Shown here: in pieces, positions 6,396-10,056 of the stretch
Layout: every line of letters starts with the position of its first letter
Position numbering within the stretch: position 1 is the first letter of the stretch
Assembly (NCBI GenBank): GCA_021841985.1
Contig: JAKCCP010000147.1
Location: 1-10,056, forward strand
Direction: 5' to 3'
From: Pseudomonadota bacterium
GTDB taxonomy: Bacteria; Pseudomonadota; Alphaproteobacteria; Acetobacterales; Acetobacteraceae
Length of the DNA stretch: 10,056 nt
Position numbers and translations under genes: made by a program
The notes under the pieces: generated by a model
Databases searched by the model: none
Seen by the model: the letters and a program-made list of their open reading frames with translations, nothing else
What the model was told of the DNA's origin: nothing

Positions 6396-7405
6396 CGGCG
6401 CGCGCGCGCCAAACCGGGTGCCGCGCGCTCGGCCGCCGCCACTTGCTTGCCAGCGGCGCGGCTCTGGCGGGCGCGGCGAAGCTGATCGGCAAGGCGCGGG
6501 CGGCGGTGCCCCGTCTCCGCATGGTGATTTTCAGCACGCCCTCGCTCGGCGCGTTCCTGCCGCCGATCATCACCGCGCGGGGGTTCGATACGAAAAACGA
6601 CCTTGCCATCGACTTCGTCGAGCGCCCGCCGGATGCCTACACCGTCGCCTTCAACACCGGCGAGTTCGATCTCGGCGGCTCGGCGGCGCCGCTCACCATC
6701 GGGCTCGCCGACGCGCGGGGGGTCGAAGTCACGTATCTCTTCAACCTGTTCGATTATTGGGGCACGGTGGTGACCGCGCGGCCGGAGATCAGGACCGTCG
6801 CCGATCTCGAGGGCCGCGATCTCGCCGCCGCGCGCGGCACCACGAACTACACCATGTTTCTGTGGTTCGCGCGCAAGATGGGGGCCGATCCGGCCAAATT
6901 CGCGGTGGTGAACACGACGCCGGCCGGCCTCATCACCTACGCGATCGCCGACCGCGCCGCCGCGGTGCAGCTCTGGGAGCCGGCCTATACCCTCCTCAAG
7001 GCACGCAAGCCCGAGATCCGGCGGCTCGACCTCAAGCTCCGCGAGCATTGGCGAGACGTCGCCGGCACGCCGCAGATCCCCTATCTCGGGGTTGCCGCCC
7101 AGCGCGGCTGGGTTGCGCGCAATGCCGCCCTGATCCCGCGCCTCGAAGCCGCCTATCGCGATGCCGCCGCCTGGCTGCTCGCCAACCCCGAGGCGGCGGC
7201 GACGCTGATCGCGCCGCGCGGCAGCGAGGAGGAGCGCCGGGCGATCGTCGCCCTGGTGCGTGCCAATGACCGGCTCGGCCTCAATATCCGCCCGGCCGAT
7301 GCCTTGCGCGGCGAATTGCGGACGGTCTATCGCGCCGGGATGGAGGTCGGGTTTCTGCCGCGCATGCCCGACGAGGCGACGATCTATCGCGGGACGACAG
7401 GGTGA
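6392..7405 (+). CDS. ABC importer substrate-binding protein, SsuA/TauA/NMT1-like, with twin-arginine-type signal peptide
   Basis: The 337-residue protein is a periplasmic type II binding protein of the nitrate/sulfonate/taurine/thiamine-precursor group. The N terminus (1-38) has paired arginines (GRRHLLAS, 14-21), a short hydrophobic Ala/Leu/Gly stretch and a likely ARA-A cleavage site near 37/38, which fits Tat export. Cys10 lies before the hydrophobic core, so it is not a lipobox. The mature part shows family features: FSTPSLGAF near the start, a ligand-loop segment FDLGGSAAPLTIGLADA, TVADLEGRDLAAARGT (the family's 'dLkGKkvav..gs' segment) and VQLWEPAY. The ligand cannot be deduced. The ATG overlaps the amidohydrolase stop by 4 nt, and the permease and ATPase genes follow directly. 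The binding protein presumably delivers the substrate of the upstream enzymes (inference from operon structure). Confidence 0.9.
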   Translation: MTARARQTGCRALGRRHLLASGAALAGAAKLIGKARAAVPRLRMVIFSTPSLGAFLPPIITARGFDTKNDLAIDFVERPPDAYTVAFNTGEFDLGGSAAPLTIGLADARGVEVTYLFNLFDYWGTVVTARPEIRTVADLEGRDLAAARGTTNYTMFLWFARKMGADPAKFAVVNTTPAGLITYAIADRAAAVQLWEPAYTLLKARKPEIRRLDLKLREHWRDVAGTPQIPYLGVAAQRGWVARNAALIPRLEAAYRDAAAWLLANPEAAATLIAPRGSEEERRAIVALVRANDRLGLNIRPADALRGELRTVYRAGMEVGFLPRMPDEATIYRGTTG

Positions 7406-8178
7406 TTTCGCCCACCGCGCGGCTCGGCCGGGTGGCGACGGTGGCGCTGCCGTTCCTCGCGCTGGTGTTCGCCTGGCAGATCGCGTCCCTGCTCCTGCCG
7501 CCCTATATCGCGCCGCCGGTCGCCGCGGTGCTCGGCCGCGCGTTCGCGATCCTGGTCCATTGGCCGACGCTCGCCGAGGTTCTGGCCACCGTCGCCCGCA
7601 CCCTCGGCGGTCTGATCGGCGCGTTTCTCCTCGGTGCCGCGCTCGCCGCGGCGATGGGGCGGGCGGCGCCGGTCGCGCGGGCGGTAACACCGCTCCTCAC
7701 CTTCATCCAGGGCATCCCGGGCCTTTCCTGGGTCGTGTTCGCGGTGATCTGGTTCAGGGGGACGGAGACGCGGATTTTCTTCATCATGGTGCTCACCGCT
7801 CTCCCCGCCTTCACCTTTCAGATGCTCGACGCCTATCGCGGCCTCTCGCGCGATCTCGTCGAGATGGTGCTTTCCTTCCGCCCGCGCCGGGCACGGATGC
7901 TGCGGGTTCTGATCCTCCCGGCGATGCTGCCCGAGATTCTGACGGCGTGGAAAATCAATCTCGGCAATGCCTCGCGGGTCATCGTGCTCGCCGAACTGGT
8001 CGGCGCGACGAGCGGGGTCGGCTATGAGCTGATGCAGCAGCAGCAATTATTCGACATGGCCGGGGCGATCGCCTGGACGCTCCAACTCGTGCTGTTCGTG
8101 CTCGTGGTGCAGGGGCTGATCGCCCTGATCGAGCGGTTCGCGCTCCGCTATCGCGCGGTCTCGGAGCGGGGCGCATGA
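7402..8178 (+). CDS. ABC importer permease, SsuC/TauC-like (BPD_transp_1)
   Basis: The 258-residue protein is an inner-membrane permease of the sulfonate/nitrate/taurine type and of normal length. Hydrophobic segments are visible near 12-32, 65-85, 106-118, 122-140, 190-208 and 224-247, consistent with about six membrane helices. The cytoplasmic EAA loop that docks the ATPase lies at about 154-173 with the normal spacing (Glu154 ... LPAMLP), but its conserved glycine is Arg160 (SFRPRR). IQGIPGLSWVVFAVIWF (102-118) is the family's typical P-x-LAWxPL-like segment. The start is a GTG at 7402 overlapping the binding-protein stop (GTGA), with GGGA at 7391-7394 as ribosome site. No ATG exists before residue 85, so GTG is the only reasonable start. 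It works with the neighbouring binding protein and ATPase. Confidence 0.92.
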   Translation: MISPTARLGRVATVALPFLALVFAWQIASLLLPPYIAPPVAAVLGRAFAILVHWPTLAEVLATVARTLGGLIGAFLLGAALAAAMGRAAPVARAVTPLLTFIQGIPGLSWVVFAVIWFRGTETRIFFIMVLTALPAFTFQMLDAYRGLSRDLVEMVLSFRPRRARMLRVLILPAMLPEILTAWKINLGNASRVIVLAELVGATSGVGYELMQQQQLFDMAGAIAWTLQLVLFVLVVQGLIALIERFALRYRAVSERGA

Positions 8179-8927
8179 CGGGCGCGGCGGAGATCCTGTT
8201 CGAGGGGGTCTCGAAATGGTATCCGGCGCCGCGTGGGGGCAAATTCATCGCCGTGGAGCGGGTGGATCTGGCGATCGCGCGCGGCGAGCGGCTTGCCCTG
8301 CTCGGCCAGACCGGGTGCGGCAAATCGACGCTGTTCAGCCTCATCGCCGGGCTCGCGCGGCCGAGCGCCGGCAGGATCCTGGTGCATGGCCGCGACCCTT
8401 TCCAGGCTTTTGCGGCGCTGCGTGGCCATCTCGCCATCGTGTTTCAGAACGACCGGCTGCTGCCCTGGCGCAGCGCGCTCGACAATGCCGCGCTCGGCCT
8501 CGAATTGATGGATGTGCCGCCCGCGGAGCGGCAGGCGCGGGCGCGGCGTTGGCTGGTTCGGCTCGGACTTTCCGGCCATGAGGCGGATTACCCGCACGCG
8601 CTCTCCGGCGGCATGCGCCAGCGTGTCGCGATCGCCCGCGCCTTCGCCACCGACGCGCCGATCCTGCTCTGCGATGAACCCTTCTCCGCGCTCGACGAGC
8701 TGACCGCGCAGCGTCTCCGCGGCGAATTCCTCGCCCTCGTCGCGGAGACCGGCCGCACCGCCGTCTTCATCACCCATTCCATCAGCGAGGCGCTCGAGAT
8801 CGGCCAGCGCATCGTCGTCCTGCGGCGGCCGGCCCGCATCGCCTATGACGTTCGCCTCGATGCGGCCGGCGACGGCGCCGAACGGGTGGCGATCGGCGCC
8901 CATATCCGGGCGGCGCTCGCCACCTGA
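8175..8927 (+). CDS. ABC importer ATPase, SsuB/TauB-like
   Basis: The 250-residue cytoplasmic ATPase powers the importer. All nucleotide-binding motifs are intact: Walker A GQTGCGKST (44-52), Q-loop Gln91 in FQNDRLLPW, signature LSGGMRQR (143-150), Walker B ILLCDEP with Glu168 as the catalytic acid, D-loop SALDE (171-175) and switch His201 in THSISEA. FQNDRLLPW and DEPFSALD are typical of the nitrate/sulfonate/taurine importer class. The ATG overlaps the permease stop by 4 nt (ATGA), with GGAG at 8163-8166 as ribosome site. It is the last gene of the operon. After its stop only 26 bp remain before the end of the convergent aminotransferase gene. Confidence 0.96.
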   Translation: MTGAAEILFEGVSKWYPAPRGGKFIAVERVDLAIARGERLALLGQTGCGKSTLFSLIAGLARPSAGRILVHGRDPFQAFAALRGHLAIVFQNDRLLPWRSALDNAALGLELMDVPPAERQARARRWLVRLGLSGHEADYPHALSGGMRQRVAIARAFATDAPILLCDEPFSALDELTAQRLRGEFLALVAETGRTAVFITHSISEALEIGQRIVVLRRPARIAYDVRLDAAGDGAERVAIGAHIRAALAT

Positions 8928-8953
8928 AGGGCGGCGCGATTGCCCCTGCGGGA
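8928..8953. other. Convergent intergenic gap, no clear terminator
   Basis: These 26 bp separate the TGA of the ATPase gene from the TAA of the minus-strand aminotransferase gene. The best base pairing is a 4-bp GGGC/GCCC stem with no T run, so no convincing intrinsic terminator is visible. Transcription from the two sides may overlap or end in a factor-dependent way. Confidence 0.5.
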
Positions 8954-10056
8954 TTACCCCTTCGGCGCCAGATCTTCTCTCTGCAGCTCGGCCAGCAATT
9001 CATCGAGGGCGCCGCGGACGGCGGTGAACAGCTCGGCGATCTCGCTTTCGCTGATGATCAGCGGCGGCGTGAAGGCGAGCGTGTCGCCGGGCACGGCGCG
9101 GCCGATGACGCCGTGTTTTTCGAGCAGCTTCGCCGCGCGCGGGCCGATCTTGAGCGCCGGATCGTAATTGCGCCGCTCCCCCTTGTCGGCGACCAGCTCC
9201 AGCCCGCCGAGCAGGCCGACCCCGCGCGTCTCGCCGACCAGCGGGTGGTCGGCGAAGCCGCGGAGCGCGCCCTGGAAGGCCGGGGCGATGGCGCGGACAT
9301 GATCGATGATGCCGATCTCGTCATAGATTTTCAGCGTCTCGATGGCGACCGCCGCCGGCACCGGATGGCCGGAATAGGTGAAGCCATGGCCGAAGGTGCC
9401 GATCTTGTGCGATTCCTCGGCCAAAGCCGCGAACACCCGCGCATTCACCATCACCGCGCTGATCGGCAGGAACGAGGCCGAGAGCGCCTTCGCGCAGGTG
9501 AGGATGTCCGGCGTCACGGCGAGCGTCTGGCTGCCCCAGTAATTGCCGGTGCGCCCGAAGCCGCAGATCACCTCATCGGCGACCAGGAGGATGTCGTATT
9601 TGCGGAGCACCGCCTGGATCGCCGGGAAATACCCCTCCGGCGGCACGATCACGCCACCGGCGCCCATCACCGGCTCGGCGAACATGCCGGCGATGGTGTC
9701 CGGCCCCTCGGCGAGGATCAGGCTTTCCAGCTCGGCGGCACAGCGCGCGGCGAAATCCCGCTCGCTCTCGCCCGCCTCCGCGCCGTGATAGAAATGCGGC
9801 GTGATGGTGTGCAGAAATCCGGGCAGCGGCACATCGAAGGAGCGGTGATTGGCGGCAAGCCCGGTGAGCGAGGCGGCGGCGAGGGTGATGCCGTGATAGC
9901 CCTTGACGCGGCCGATGATTTTTTTCTTCTGCGGGCGCCCGAGCGCATTGTTGAAATACCAGATCATCTTGATCGCGGTATCATTGGCCTCGGAGCCGGA
10001 ATTGGCGAAGAACACCTTGCTCATCGCGACCGGGGCACGGGCGAGCAGCATTTCCG
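8954..10056 (-). CDS. Class III PLP-dependent (omega) aminotransferase, 5' end beyond window
   Basis: The minus-strand frame ends at a TAA (8956-8954) and is still open at the right edge. The ATG at 10051 is internal: the codon before it is sense, and the family's N-terminal substrate region of about 80-90 residues is missing. The visible 367 codons carry the class III hallmarks: FFANSGSEAND (PLP phosphate site), GYHGIT, the PLP-nitrogen Asp in VADEVICGFGRTG (Asp codon 9577-9575), the Schiff-base Lys in CAKALS (codon 9490-9488) and FTYSGHP. The sequence resembles the beta-alanine/GABA/taurine-pyruvate transaminase group, which moves an amino group from a terminal amine to pyruvate or another oxo-acid. 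The exact amine donor cannot be told from motifs. It converges on the operon, so it is a separate transcription unit. Cytoplasmic. Confidence 0.94.
   Translation of the reverse strand, partial: EMLLARAPVAMSKVFFANSGSEANDTAIKMIWYFNNALGRPQKKKIIGRVKGYHGITLAAASLTGLAANHRSFDVPLPGFLHTITPHFYHGAEAGESERDFAARCAAELESLILAEGPDTIAGMFAEPVMGAGGVIVPPEGYFPAIQAVLRKYDILLVADEVICGFGRTGNYWGSQTLAVTPDILTCAKALSASFLPISAVMVNARVFAALAEESHKIGTFGHGFTYSGHPVPAAVAIETLKIYDEIGIIDHVRAIAPAFQGALRGFADHPLVGETRGVGLLGGLELVADKGERRNYDPALKIGPRAAKLLEKHGVIGRAVPGDTLAFTPPLIISESEIAELFTAVRGALDELLAELQREDLAPKG

Noticed and set aside
6263..7690. 475-codon minus-strand open frame
   Set aside because: It spans parts of the amidohydrolase, binding-protein and permease genes on the other strand, has no domain, and starts with a Pro/Arg-rich stretch typical of GC-driven spurious frames.
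8928..8953. Intrinsic terminator between the convergent genes
   Set aside because: Only a 4-bp stem with a long loop and no T run is possible.
10049..10051. True start of the aminotransferase at the ATG at 10051
   Set aside because: The frame stays open upstream to the window edge, and the family's N-terminal segment would be missing, so this Met is internal.

Overview
This is a very GC-rich, gene-dense bacterial chromosome segment. The third codon positions are almost all G or C, which is why long but meaningless open frames run antisense to the real genes. Gene content (CO-dehydrogenase-type molybdenum hydroxylase, MocR regulator, SsuA/TauA/NMT1-type ABC transporter) and base composition suggest an alphaproteobacterium, perhaps of the Acetobacteraceae/Rhodospirillales type. 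That placement is inference; there is no rRNA or other phylogenetic marker in the window.

Layout: (1) Positions 1-1399, minus strand: a MocR/GabR-type regulator (GntR-like winged helix fused to a class I aminotransferase-like domain), cut by the left window edge. (2) Positions 1400-1608: the only sizeable non-coding gap, a divergent control region with an AT-rich island, a hyphenated palindrome and a plausible sigma70-type promoter pointing right. (3) Positions 1609-8927, plus strand: seven genes in which every junction overlaps (one 20-nt overlap, then five 4-nt ATGA/GTGA overlaps). They encode the FAD subunit, the two-[2Fe-2S] subunit and the molybdopterin subunit of a xanthine-oxidase-family hydroxylase, then an ACMSD-like amidohydrolase, then the binding protein, permease and ATPase of an ABC importer. 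(4) Positions 8954 to the right edge, minus strand: a class III (omega) PLP aminotransferase, convergent with the operon and cut at its N terminus.

How the genes may work together (inference): the importer brings in a small molecule, the molybdenum enzyme hydroxylates it, and the amidohydrolase-fold enzyme hydrolyses, decarboxylates or otherwise processes the product, under control of the divergent MocR protein. The substrate cannot be read from the sequence. Xanthine-oxidase-family enzymes often act on N-heterocycles or aldehydes, and NMT1-like binding proteins on pyrimidine-like or sulfonate/amine ligands, so an N-containing compound is a reasonable but unproven guess. The aminotransferase may or may not belong to the same pathway.

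The best candidates for something undescribed are the compact hydroxylase-amidohydrolase-importer operon itself, the amidohydrolase that keeps its metal ligands but lacks the usual catalytic histidine, and the altered substrate-pocket loop of the molybdenum subunit. No CRISPR array, tRNA, rRNA, insertion sequence or phage gene was seen.
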